DNA of 24,383 nt from Nemertoderma westbladi (GCA_032718475.1 JAUCBJ010003282.1:1-24383), one strand, 5' to 3'. Positions 9,423 through 18,475 are shown, counted from the stretch's first letter. Program-made: numbers and translations. The notes: generated from the sequence alone by a model not told the origin.

Positions 9423-9529
9423 GTTTAGCTATACGGTTGAATGCCTACTGCTATAGTTACAGTTAAAGCAAGTCTAGTAATTCAGTATGACCGTTGGCCT
9501 AGTACCGTTAATTTATTACAGTATATTAG

Positions 9530-9764
9530 AATACCGGTATACACTTATAATATATAGAAGTATTGTAAACTAGTTTTGTCACAGAGTACCGGTATATAAT
9601 TTTAGCACAAATATATATAAATATATAATAGGCCTATCGTGAATACCGGTATGCAGCTTACACTTATAGTATATATAAGTATAATTATAAACTATAATTA
9701 ATTACAGAATACCGGTATGATTTCAGCCCAACTTTATAGAAATAAATATAATAGGCCTATCGTG
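9530..9764. repeat. Tandem duplication bounded by ATACCGGTAT, period 112-123 bp
   Basis: AATACCGGTAT occurs at 9530 and 9642, and GATACCGGTAT at 9765. Each unit contains a second internal ACCGGTAT and ends in ATAATAGGCCTATCGTG. The units share TATA-rich spacers and AAACTA-TT-CACAGA or TTACAGA segments. This lies upstream (minus sense) of the BEL coiled-coil ORF and could be leader sequence; no promoter function can be shown. The rest of 9423-10290 is AT-rich with no ORF. Confidence 0.7.
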
Positions 9765-10290
9765 GATACCGGTATATCAATTATTTAAATAATTGAATTT
9801 CTGAATTTTAAAGGTTACTTAGTTACTTTAACTTACTTTATTACCGTTATTTAAGCAGTAGTCCAACTGATATTGAGACCTAGTTGTTGTATAGCAGGCC
9901 TACTATTTATAAATCGTTTGAGTTGATTTATAATATATATATACCCGTTTAAAATGGGTTTTGTCAATATTTGAAATAAATGTTATTATTTCTGGGGGGA
10001 GTCACTACACAGAAGCTGTACGCTCTCAGTGGAGTGCTACTTATTGGACACTAAAACAGATAATTCTAATTTACCTAAGTTACTTAATACTACAAATTAT
10101 GTACAAATTACGATACGGGTGAGATTAAATCTCTACTTAAACACAACAAAAATATTACGTACGAAATTTTAGGGTAATTTTACAGGAAGTCTACAAACCA
10201 GCCTAACAAAGGGTTAGAATTCTGGTTATTACAACGGACAGGGTACTACGGTATTTGAAAATAATAAGTAGTAGTAAATATATTGCACTG

Positions 10291-10379
10291 TCCAGATAGG
10301 AAAAATACCACCGCCTGACGACCTATAGCCGTATCGCTATAGGTACTACGTTATGTAATACGGAGTGTTCCTACCTGGA
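10291..10379. repeat. 89-bp nested hairpin
   Basis: The outer arms TCCAGATAGGAA (10291-10302) and TTCCTACCTGGA (10368-10379) pair at 11 of 12 positions. The inner arms ACCTATAGC (10321-10329) and GCTATAGGT (10336-10344) pair perfectly around a 6-nt loop. The nested symmetry suggests a structured RNA leader or a tiny inverted-repeat element; function is unknown. Confidence 0.7.
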
Positions 10380-10692
10380 AGTTAATTACCGCAGACTACC
10401 AGATCCAACGTGCCTATTAACCACTTTACAACACAATACACTGCCTACACACTAATTACTTTCGGAAAGCACTGTACACCAAACCCTAAATTAGGTACAA
10501 GTACTGGTACAACAAATAATCAGTAGTTAAATAAACTTGAACAGTTAAAAGAACCACGGCATCTGCTGGAGTGACCGGCCTACGCCAAGCAGCCCGTGTA
10601 GTACCGGGGTTAATTTAACTATAACGGTATGTGTAACAGGCACAATTACTGTAGGAATAAACTTGGGGACATGAATGTTGCGAATAATCGCA

Positions 10693-11270
10693 TAAACTCT
10701 GAATAATAAATATTACGCTACCCGTACAGAATACTCAAACAAAATACAAACCAAACGCTGGCAGACTACCACCAAGCCTAAGTAAACTACAGTATGTGTA
10801 GATTCCAAAATGGTTAGTTAGTATGCGTTCTAACACGGTAGTACGACTTATTCTTTAAGAGGGGATTGACCTTACAGCTATGGCTGCCCCAACTTACTAA
10901 CTGGCACTTTATCAGACAAACTCTACACACGCAGCAATCTCTTCAGACCTAATAATAGCTAGACAACAATCCAGCCTACAAAATATCTGAGTAATAACTA
11001 TTACGGTACCTGAACAGACCACACAAACAAACACAGGCTAAAACGTTGGCAGAATACTGTCAAGCCTAAATAAACTACAGTATGTGCAGATTCCAAAATG
11101 GTTAGTTAGTATGCGTTCTAACACGGTAGTACGACTTATTCTTTAAGAGGGGATTGACCTTACAGCACTGGCTGCCCCAACTTACTAACTGGCACTTTAT
11201 CAGACAAACTCCACACACGCCGTAATCTCTCCAAACCCAACACCAATCTGACAACAGTCCGGCCTACAAT
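10693..11270. repeat. Tandem duplication of a ~289-bp unit
   Basis: Unit A (~10693-10981) and unit B (~10982-11270) are offset by 289 bp, measured between GATTCCAAAATGGTTAG at 10801 and 11090. Identity is nearly perfect across 10790-10920 versus 11079-11209 (including CACGGTAGTACGACTTATTC) and lower at the edges. The sharp gradient suggests gene conversion or a recent duplication with decay at the flanks. No ORF is conserved. The stretch 10380-10692 before it shows no feature I can name. Confidence 0.85.
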
Positions 11271-11466
11271 TATCTGAACAATCTGAGCAGACTTATACGT
11301 CTTCAGCTCAATATTAACTTACATGTAAATAAAACCGACAGAAATAAGTAAAATCTCAATAAAAGACCAGGGCGGCCGTTCCCTGATTAAGTATTAAGAC
11401 CTACCGGTATACAATAATCAAAATCGAATAATACTAATGTACTTATACTGGAAGTACCGGTTAGGA

Positions 11467-11656
11467 CAGTTGGGCGTACAGACCTACAGCAGTACCGATT
11501 CTGGCAGTTGGGCCTACAGACCTACAGCAGTACCGATTCTGGCAGTTGGGCCTATGGACCTACAGCAGTACCGATTCTGGCAGTTGGGCCTACGGACCTA
11601 CAGCAGTACCGATTCTGGCAGTTGGGCCTACGGACCTACAGCAGTACCGGTTCAGG
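11467..11656. repeat. 38-bp minisatellite, five units
   Basis: Units start at 11467, 11505, 11543, 11581 and 11619, each patterned CAGTTGGGCCTACAGACC then TACAGCAGTACCGATTCTGG. Units two to four differ at one to three positions; the fifth ends in GGTTCAGG. The 38-bp period is not a multiple of three, so the overlapping open frames here are artefacts of the repeat. The near identity indicates recent expansion. Confidence 0.95.
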
Positions 11657-11720
11657 TTTACCGGTCGACCGGTACTTTCAACTTTATTGCTTACTGCAAT
11701 AAAGACAATAACTGTTATTT

Positions 11721-12597
11721 TACGCGCTTTTGAAGACCTTTAGCAGTTTAACCTGCCAAAATTTATATGTCTTTTGGTTTATAAATAGACTTTAGAAATT
11801 AACAAATATTTAATACCAATAAACACAACATTAGCAGAAGCCAGCCTAGTGCGCGTCCATTCACCCGCTGGATATACCCGGGAGACTGGATTCTGAGGGC
11901 TTAGATTATTATTGCAGTGTAAGCTTACTGTATTATTCGATTGATCGTTAATAAATAATTTCTGACTAATATTATTCACTTTCGGGAAATATTAACAGTT
12001 CCTTTAGGACGTGGCGCTCTATCTAGGTAAACAGAGATATGACTTGTACTAAACACAACGGTAAGTCGGTAAGGCTTATGATTCACGTATGAGGCGCATT
12101 CTTTAGGAAATGCTTAGTTATCAGCCACAATCATGCACACTACCGGTAACACACAATACTGATCACTAATTTGCCGACCGTCAATGAATTTTATCATATA
12201 TAAAGAGAACAGCAACTGACTCATGTAGTGCTTATCAAATAGCATTAAATTCACTACAAACCACAATAGTATAAGTCATATCTCTGTTTAATTAGATAGA
12301 GCGCCACGTCCTAAAGGAACTGTTAATATTTCCCGAAAGTGAATAATATTGGTCAGAAATTATTTATTAACGATCAATCGAATAATACAGTAAGCTTACA
12401 CTGCAATAACAATCTAAGCCCTCCGAATCCAGTCTCCCGGTTATATCCAGCGGGTGAATGGACGCGCACTAGGCTGGCTTCGGCTAATGTTGTGTTTATT
12501 GGTATTAAATACTTGTCATTTTCTAAAGTCTATTTATAAACCAAAAGACATATAAATTTTGGCAGGTTAAACTGCTAAAGGTCTTCAAAAGCGCGTA
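11721..12597. repeat. Large inverted repeat: 330-bp arms, 217-bp spacer
   Basis: The left arm 11721-12050 and right arm 12268-12597 are reverse complements of equal length with roughly 93-95% identity by eye. The outer ends read TACGCGCTTTTGAAGACC on the left and GGTCTTCAAAAGCGCGTA on the right. The inner ends read AGTACAAGTCATATCTCTG (left arm, minus sense) and AGTATAAGTCATATCTCTG (right arm). Each arm carries a matching 66-codon open frame, expected simply from arm identity. The spacer 12051-12267 has no ORF. Candidates are a fold-back transposon, two head-to-head solo LTRs or an inverted duplication. No target-site duplication is evident at the outer ends. Confidence 0.95.
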
Positions 12598-12735
12598 CAG
12601 TGGGCTTTCCAACCATTGAGGCGATCGGCTGGTGATTCAGCCTTAACCTTGGTGGTTGGTTGGCTTTTCCGCCCAGTAAGCAGATTGATTGATTTCCATG
12701 CCTGTATATGTTTTATGCAGCTTATATAACGTACA

Positions 12736-12779
12736 GTATATATGTCATATATATTTATATTTATATTTATATATATATG
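12736..12779. repeat. TATA/TTATAT microsatellite
   Basis: An alternating TA tract with TTATAT repeats follows ordinary unique sequence (12598-12735), in which I see nothing further. Confidence 0.85.
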
Positions 12780-13027
12780 TATTGATATTTGCTATTAATA
12801 AAATATGTTTCTGTGCCTAATGTATAAAATTCACTCATCATTCCCCCTAATCGTGTTAATATTATCTGAAGCCTTTCACAAGCCCACACAACTACTGGGG
12901 TTTTATTGCATGTTGAGCTACTTACATAATTGTTAGCATATCCCATTCTTTCCCAAGATGCAGATGATGATGATGCAGTAGTTGAAAGACACAAGACTAC
13001 ACTGAGTATTATGTAGCAAATAAACAT
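12767..13027 (-). CDS. Possible signal-peptide exon (86-codon ORF), unrecognised
   Basis: The ORF begins with an ATG and a hydrophobic stretch (FICYIILSVVLCLST) followed by small residues, typical of a secretory signal peptide with cleavage near residues 19-24. It continues SASWERMGYANNY, and exactly there the coding strand reads TATGTAAGT, a good match to a eukaryotic 5' splice donor (GTAAGT, ~12922-12927). If used, the exon would encode only about 35 residues and the rest of the frame would be intron. I recognise no family. No downstream exon or promoter can be assigned, and the 3' part runs into the TA microsatellite. Chance cannot be excluded. Confidence 0.25.
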   Translation of the reverse strand: MFICYIILSVVLCLSTTASSSSASWERMGYANNYVSSSTCNKTPVVVWACERLQIILTRLGGMMSEFYTLGTETYFINSKYQYIYI

Positions 13028-13315
13028 CCTGTGGACACCTAAATAATAAAATTATATAAATATGAATATTAAAGCAAGATAATAAGTATTACAGAGGTGT
13101 CTTCAAGTGTGCCAAAGTGATGTAGCACGACCACTGATTTACTAAGGCATAGCTGGTGTGACAATATTCGTGATAACTTATTTGCATGCTATATCCCGTG
13201 CATAAAACCTCTTTGGAGTTTTTGCATGCGCAAAAATGTAATAATCGCAATTTATCAGGCGCTAAAACTAGGGGGTGTAAAATAACTCAAGAATATGTAA
13301 TTAATTTGTGGGCAA
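13028..13315. other. Gap with no recognisable feature
   Basis: AT-rich sequence without a supported ORF or RNA gene. It ends at the (TAG)n tail of the RTE-like fragment that follows. Confidence 0.6.
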
Positions 13316-13605
13316 TGATACTACTACTACTACTGCATCGAGTGAACTTGGACAGTGGAAATGAGATCCTTCCAGGCTTCCCAATTCTCCATAGTTGTCA
13401 TAATTTCGTTTCTTTCAAGTTCAGTATCCCTTTCAAGTTGATCTATATATGTTATAGCTGGTCTTCCACAGGTACGCTTTCCATGTGTTGGTTGCCTCAA
13501 AAGTAGATCTGGTATGACCTCGTCTTTACTTCTCCAGAAGTGCCCACTGAATCTTAATCTGGGTTCACAGAGGGTGTTTGATACAGGTGGTCTTAATTGT
13601 ACCAT
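13316..13605 (-). pseudogene. 3' end of an RTE-like non-LTR retrotransposon (RT C-terminus)
   Basis: The 91-codon frame contains RLRFSGHFWRS, LLLRQPTHGKRTCGRP and TYIDQLERDT, the hallmark C-terminal tail of RTE-group polyproteins in many invertebrate genomes. Reading it against the usual pattern, several residues look like C-to-T or G-to-A decay (Trp or Gln where Arg is usual, Glu where Gly is usual). The frame ends VHSMQ and the stop codon merges directly into a (TAG)n tail at ~13317-13332, as RTE elements end in short tandem repeats with almost no 3' UTR. The upstream part of the same family lies at 18235-18475, on the far side of the CR1-like element. Confidence 0.8.
13593..13600. repeat. 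Putative target-site duplication TTAATTGT (3' side)
   Basis: TTAATTGT here matches TTAATTGT at 18217-18224 exactly. The two copies bracket the CR1-like element between its 3' tail and its 5' UTR. Eight base pairs of AT-rich sequence alone is weak, but the position at both junctions supports it. Confidence 0.5.
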
Positions 13606-13607
13606 AG

Positions 13608-13628
13608 AGATAAGATAAGATAAGATAT
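13608..13628 (-). repeat. (TATCT)n 3' tail of the CR1-like element
   Basis: On the minus strand CTAATAAAATATC is followed by repeated TTATC units up to CTCTATGG. A polyadenylation-like AATAAA followed by a short tandem tail is how CR1-type elements terminate. Confidence 0.75.
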
Positions 13629-13792
13629 TTTATTAGAGGAGACACCTCGGCTAGTGCAGCACACATAACATTGATAAACAACACACTTATATCATTAAAA
13701 TTTACGACACGAAGTGACTTATGCACCAGCTAAACTAAGATTAAGTAAAATTATACACTTCAATAAAACATAGTTAAAATCAATATTAAACG

Positions 13793-15721
13793 TTACAGAT
13801 TTCGATCAAATTTTATATATTTTTTAAAATCCACAGTAAGTAATTTCGACTTAAAAACGTTAAGAGACGGACTATTCACCACATTAGTAGGTGAATCGTT
13901 CCATATGTTAACAACACGGTTGAAAAATACGTTCTCAACACAGTTTGTATTGCACTTTGACCCACGAATTTTGAAACGATGTCCTCTGGTAATGCAATTT
14001 CTTATTACGGTAAAATAGTCATTGCACCTAAGATTAACTAGACCGTGCATTATCTTAAAAGTGTATACCAAGTCAGCGTGTATCCTACGTAGTTCTAGTG
14101 GCTGTAGGCCTAGATATGTCAATCTCTCAATATATGGGATATCTGGGTCCAGATGACAACGAAAAAACAGACGCCTTGTAAAGTAGCGTTGCACGGCTTC
14201 AAGTTTATCAGTTAGACCAAAGAAAGGTACTCCCTTTGTAAATGGATTCCAAACACAACTAGCATATTCTAGAACGGGCCGAGTGTATGATTTATAAGCC
14301 GTAATCAGCGCTTCTCTGTTAGACGTAATAAAACACCGAAATATTTTATTAACAGACCGATATGCTGACGCTGTAATATTCAAAATATGCTCTGAGAAAT
14401 TAAGCCTACTATCAATAGTTACACCAAGATCACGGTAAGCATGCACAGAGTCTAGATATTTGCCGTTAATTGTATACATTGGAGATACTGAAGTACCGCT
14501 ATTTATTGTTAAAACCTTACATTTGTCGTTGGCAACACTCAATTGCCAGTCATTGGACCAATCTGAGAAAATAATAATGTTATCCTGTAACGTGTATCTA
14601 TCACTAGCACAATTAATGACGGAAAATAATTTTGCATCATCAGCAAACAGTTTCGCAGATGTACCGCTGATCATTTTATTTGGTAGGTCATTAATAAAAA
14701 TAATAAATAGAAGAGGTCCACAACAGGAACCTTCGGGAACCCCGGATATTATAGGATGGTAGTTTGAAAAAGTATTACCTATTTTTACACGTTGTCGCCT
14801 ACCAGTTAAATAATTTGTAAACCAACGATAGACGTTGCCGCTCATGCCGTAGTTACGAAGTTTTAATAGTAATTTATCAGTCACCACAGTATCAAAAGCT
14901 TTGGCGTAGTCAGTATAGACTACATCAACCATCTTTTTCTTATTTACAGCGTTTGCCCAATTATAGGAACTATTTAATAATTGTTCCTCGGTACTGCGAC
15001 CACTGACAAATCCATATTGATCCTCGCTTATTAAATTATTGCTATGTAAGAAATATGAAATATCCACAACTAGTATACGTTCTAATAAACGACATACAGA
15101 CGCCGTCTGTGATATAGGTCTGTAGTTAGGGGCTAAAGAGGTATCACCCTTCTTAAAACACGGCGTGATGTCAACACTTTTCCATCGTGGTGGAAGTTCA
15201 CCAGTAATTAATGACGTGTTAAATAGTTTACACAAGGGCGTACAAAGTTCAAATCGTAGTATTTTGAGAACAGCAACTGGTACCCCGTCAGGTGTGCCAG
15301 TGTATTTCAATGGTAATTTAGAAAGGTGTTTGTAAACCTTTTGTTCTGATATGCTATGTATATCGAACAGTTTATCTGTTACAGGGGGAAATAAAGGAGT
15401 AACATTATTATCATAAACACCAACAGATGAAAATTGCTCGTTCAGACATTCGCATTTTTCTATATCTGTTTCAGCTAATGACCCATCAGCTCTTTTTAGA
15501 GTTGAAACTGATGGTCGACTAGAAACTCTGTTCTTCGCATATTTATAGAATGCTTTTTTACAAGACCCAGTAAGGATTTTAATTTCTTTTTGCATATGAA
15601 AATCGCGAATGGCTTTTTCACAAATAAAACAAACACGTCTATAAGCACGCAAATCAGTTACGGAATTATTCTTTTTACGCCACAACAACCACTTAGAAGC
15701 CTGCAATTTTCGGATATGCAA
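13793..15721 (-). CDS. CR1/L2-like reverse transcriptase ORF (642 codons, N-terminus open)
   Basis: Complete RT domain at about residues 120-420: GTPDGVPVAVLK, PCFKKGDTSLAPNYRPISQT (~187-206), EDQYGFVSGRSTEEQL (~233-248), TDYAKAFDTV (270-279) with the first catalytic Asp, SGVPEGSCCGPLLF (326-339), and the catalytic box LFADDAKLF (FADD at 359-362). The C-terminus carries RYFTRRLF and LEYASCVWNP, typical of CR1/Jockey-group RTs. The first codon at 15721 is TTG inside a continuing frame (preceded by FFRPP), so this is not a true start. In an intact element it would be fused downstream of the endonuclease. It would copy element RNA at a nicked chromosomal target. No stop interrupts the RT, but without a working endonuclease and start it is probably untranslated. 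Confidence 0.9.
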   Translation of the reverse strand: MHIRKLQASKWLLWRKKNNSVTDLRAYRRVCFICEKAIRDFHMQKEIKILTGSCKKAFYKYAKNRVSSRPSVSTLKRADGSLAETDIEKCECLNEQFSSVGVYDNNVTPLFPPVTDKLFDIHSISEQKVYKHLSKLPLKYTGTPDGVPVAVLKILRFELCTPLCKLFNTSLITGELPPRWKSVDITPCFKKGDTSLAPNYRPISQTASVCRLLERILVVDISYFLHSNNLISEDQYGFVSGRSTEEQLLNSSYNWANAVNKKKMVDVVYTDYAKAFDTVVTDKLLLKLRNYGMSGNVYRWFTNYLTGRRQRVKIGNTFSNYHPIISGVPEGSCCGPLLFIIFINDLPNKMISGTSAKLFADDAKLFSVINCASDRYTLQDNIIIFSDWSNDWQLSVANDKCKVLTINSGTSVSPMYTINGKYLDSVHAYRDLGVTIDSRLNFSEHILNITASAYRSVNKIFRCFITSNREALITAYKSYTRPVLEYASCVWNPFTKGVPFFGLTDKLEAVQRYFTRRLFFRCHLDPDIPYIERLTYLGLQPLELRRIHADLVYTFKIMHGLVNLRCNDYFTVIRNCITRGHRFKIRGSKCNTNCVENVFFNRVVNIWNDSPTNVVNSPSLNVFKSKLLTVDFKKYIKFDRNL

Positions 15722-15789
15722 GGGTGGGCGGAAGAAAACCCTTGATGGTCGCTCGGTTTTTGAATAGTCGAGTTTACGGCACTATTTCC

Positions 15790-16486
15790 AATTGGAGGTT
15801 CACATTGAACATCCCCAATTAGAAATGGATCATTACACAACAACAAGTCTAGTATTGCGTCATCACGGGTTGTAAAGTCAATTAATTGGCATAAGTTTGA
15901 TGCTGAAACTGCATTAATAAATTTATCACATTGCGAGTTTGGCCTTTTGTTTAAATCTGACCAATTAATAGCACCAAAATTGAAGTCACCCATAATGAAA
16001 ACTGGTTGGGGTACCTCGCTAATTTCAATCATAAGACTGTTAACTAGATTCAAGTACTGATGCATTTCATGGTAGTTATTGTAACATGAGTCTGGCGGAC
16101 GATAAATGCAGACAATACGACATTTTTCTACAGTATTTATGTCAACGGATACACACTCTATGCTATTGTAACGTTGAGGGATAGCTACCAGGGTTGGTTG
16201 CAGATTATTTTTACAAATGATCGCAAAACCCCCGCCACACGTATTGGGTGGACGATCCTTTCGATAAAGTTTATAATCATCTTTAAACTCGCCCAAGAGT
16301 AGAGTCCTCGTCGTCAGGTGTGAGGTGAGTCTCGCATAGACCAACAATATCATAATTAAATGAACCAATTCGCGATTGCAGGTCGCCATATTTATATATA
16401 TATATATATATAGTATTGAACGCACGTTTGCAAAGAAACATTTATTTTTTTAATATTCGATTGCGGTAAACGAGTAGAGGTGCCTC
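15790..16486 (-). pseudogene. EEP (APE-type) endonuclease domain, frameshifted, C-terminus lost
   Basis: Three reading frames carry pieces of one domain. FFANVRSIL lies just 3' of 16440; then a (TA)n tract interrupts; then in another frame DLQSRIGSFNYDIVGLCETH (catalytic Glu) at ~16388-16310; then a frame change near 16300 into CGGGFAIICKNN, IYRPPDS and MGDFNFGAINW (catalytic Asp/Asn). The last conserved motif should read S-D-H after IGN, but here IGNS is followed by AVNSTIQ. Roughly 100 residues normally linking EN to RT are also gone, so a deletion near 15795 removed the catalytic His. The domain would nick target DNA to prime reverse transcription. Loss of the SDH motif means no activity. 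Confidence 0.8.
16392..16413. repeat. (TA)n microsatellite inside the endonuclease frame
   Basis: About ten TA units lie between the conserved N-V-R-S-I-L segment and D-L-Q-S-R, where related elements have only a few residues. It therefore arose by expansion within former coding sequence. Confidence 0.8.
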
Positions 16487-18076
16487 CTACTGGTCGTTTT
16501 CCGGGATATGGGATCCGGGGTGACTGAGCGATCCAGGTTGGGATTTGTTTGCTTTCTGCTGCAGCCGTGGGGCTCGTTTAGGTCCCACATTCTTTGACTT
16601 AAGCTGTTGAAGTGAAGCTTCCGCGCATTCGTATTCCGCGTCGCTAACTGAAACGCTAGATCTCCAGTTTATTCTACCATCATCCGTTCGCTTACGCAGC
16701 ACATATGAGTCCGATCGTTGATCAAAAACTACGAGTATGCGGCCGGATTTATCCCCATTAACGTTAAGACGTTTGCAATGTTCCCATAGAACGTTTCGAT
16801 GGCGGATGGCGTCTGAACTTAAACACGGACGCACATAAATAGATTTGAACTGAGAAGATTTCGAAAGAAGGTGCTTCCGGCTCAACAGCAGACTGCGATC
16901 GTTGGCTGAATCAAGTTGTACCTTAATAAGTCGTGGTTTATTAGAGTAGCTAGGTTTGGGGATTCGTTGGATATCTACAACTTTCATCGATGGACAATCT
17001 AGAACCGACAACAGTAATCCAATTGTATCAACATCACTGCTGGCTGAGGGGGAGTTATCGTGTACATTTTTATCAGGAACTCCTTCAATAATAACAGACG
17101 ATCGAATAGAATCCGATTCATCCTTCTTCCGGAGAATGCTGTTCACACTGTCTACAATACGTTCTTCAAGTGAGTGAGCTTGTGGTTTCACAGCACTATT
17201 AGGCCTATCCACTGTAGGTTGTCTAGGCCTACGCTTGTTAGTATGAGTTTTCCATGTGTTTCCATCACCCGTTCCATTACCGGTACCGGTATCCGTTTCC
17301 ATGTCGCCAGTAACAAACGCACTAAGTTTATCAATCTTCCTACAGAGTAGTTTAATCGATATTGACTCGTCATCTACAGGTTTCTCTAGGCTAATTTGTT
17401 CCGTGAATGTTCCAGAATTCCTACATTGTTCACATATCTATAATATCGATATATAAGAATTAATTGTTTTATGAACACCAACTGTTAGACCACTGCACTT
17501 TGAGCATGTGCACTGCTTACAACTTCCGCAATTGTCGCACTGTCCTGTGAGCCGTTCCGGTTGGCGCGTGGTTAGGCCTTCTGATGGAGATACCTGGGTG
17601 CAGTCTACCTTCGCGCCACCCTTCGGACGACCTCGAACAGCTCGGTTTGGACCGTCCGCTGGGTTGGCAGGGGCAGTGGTTTTTATTTTCGAAAGTGAAC
17701 CAGTGCTGGTGCCGGTACCGGTGGCAGACTCAAGAACATCATTCGGAGTAGCCGTAGAGTCGCCGTAGCAACTTAGTATATGAAGTTGTAGATCGTCTAT
17801 ATCTCTGAATGTAAGATCACAATTGTCACATTTCGCTGAGATTAATCGCCGTTTCCCGACATTGTTCCTTCCCATTATTTGTGTCTTGTGAGCCCTGCTA
17901 AGAGTGGACCTTCTAGGCCTAGGGTCAGCGAGATGCGATTTAACGTCATTATCAACTCCGGGAGGACCGGTATCTTCGTCAACCCCTGGGTCTTGCGACA
18001 GTACATCAATTGAGTCATCGTCAGACTCCACAAGTAGTGTATCATACCGATTTGTCGACCCACAAGGTGCCGACAT
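16487..18076 (-). pseudogene. ORF1 of the CR1-like element, one in-frame TAG
   Basis: An ATG at 18076 opens a frame to TAG at 17438-17440. The same frame then stays open for 45 codons to an ATG at 17302 and on to the stop at 16487, so the ORF is about 530 codons with a single nonsense codon. Domains: C83-x2-C86-x12-H99-x3-C103 zinc finger (CDNCDLTF then HILSC); a Cys-rich PHD-like cluster CDNCGSCKQCTCSKC with GVHK just before the stop and ICEQC just after it, showing the stop cuts a domain; and an RRM-like ORF1p region (SVIIEGVPDKN, then DIQRIPKPSYSNKPRLIKVQL) in the second half. The product would bind element RNA. The longer frame at 18103 begins with GTG, so ATG 18076 is preferred. Confidence 0.8.
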
Positions 18077-18216
18077 AATTACTGTACAGCAGTGACACTT
18101 CACAGCTTGATGCAGTTCAAATAAAAATGTAATAATGCAATAATAATTGATTTCTGTACTTGCAGACTCTGCGCTGTATACAGCAGTGCTGAGCTAGACA
18201 CAGTATGAGTAAATTA

Positions 18217-18224
18217 TTAATTGT
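18217..18224. repeat. Putative target-site duplication TTAATTGT (5' side)
   Basis: Exact match to 13593-13600. It marks the 5' boundary of the CR1-like element against the RTE-like remnant. Confidence 0.5.
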
Positions 18225-18234
18225 TACTTGTGAT

Positions 18235-18475
18235 ACTGTAGGTTAAACAAATATAAGCTTGGTGTTTGTCATGTGTTGTCTCCAGCTAATGTTTAGGGCT
18301 GTCCTTAGTAGTCATGTGTAGCAACCATCCATTCGTTTTTCAAGTGATTTTGTCAGTGTCCAGGTTTCACCCGTATAAAAGTACACTTTCCACTGTGGCT
18401 CAAAAGAACTTAGTCTTCAGGTGCCTGGAGAGATCTTATTTCCAGATGTTATCCATTTTTGATTGAGCTACCCTT
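18235..18475 (-). pseudogene. RTE-like RT remnant, upstream part
   Basis: Minus-strand translation gives KMDNIWK, a stop, DLSRHLKTKFF, a stop, ATVESVLLYG, then after a one-base frameshift ETWTLTKSLEKRMDGCYT, a stop, LLRTALNISW and HMTNTKL. This is the well-known segment just upstream of the RTE C-terminal tail. Two of the stops are TGA where Arg (CGA) is usual, consistent with CpG decay. It sits in the same orientation and correct order relative to 13316-13605, with the CR1-like element between them. Confidence 0.75.

Larger units (their letters stand above)
13601..18216 (-). mobile_element. CR1/L2-like non-LTR retrotransposon, ~4.6 kb, near full length
   Basis: On the minus strand the order is 5' UTR (18216-18077), ORF1 (zinc finger, PHD-like cluster, RRM-like domain), EEP endonuclease, reverse transcriptase, 165-bp 3' UTR, AATAAAA, and a (TATCT)n tail. 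It is flanked by TTAATTGT on both sides. RT is open throughout, while ORF1 has one in-frame stop and the endonuclease has a frameshift, a TA microsatellite and a C-terminal deletion. The copy is therefore dead for autonomous movement but not ancient. Clade assignment (CR1/L2/Daphne group) is from ORF architecture and RT motifs, not from a tree. Confidence 0.8.

Noticed and set aside
11437-11743. Three overlapping repeat-rich ORFs (SSTDSGSWAYGPT-type peptide repeats)
   Set aside because: They are the three-frame translation of a 38-bp minisatellite whose period is not a multiple of three.
11779-12539. A 66-aa ORF conserved in both orientations (11779-11979 minus, 12339-12539 plus) as a duplicated small gene
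   Set aside because: The similarity extends across the entire 330-bp arms, not just the frames, so the matching ORFs follow from the inverted repeat. No start context or domain supports coding.
13186-13506. 106-aa plus-strand ORF
   Set aside because: It overlaps the recognisable RTE C-terminal frame on the opposite strand and the (TAG)n tail; no independent evidence.
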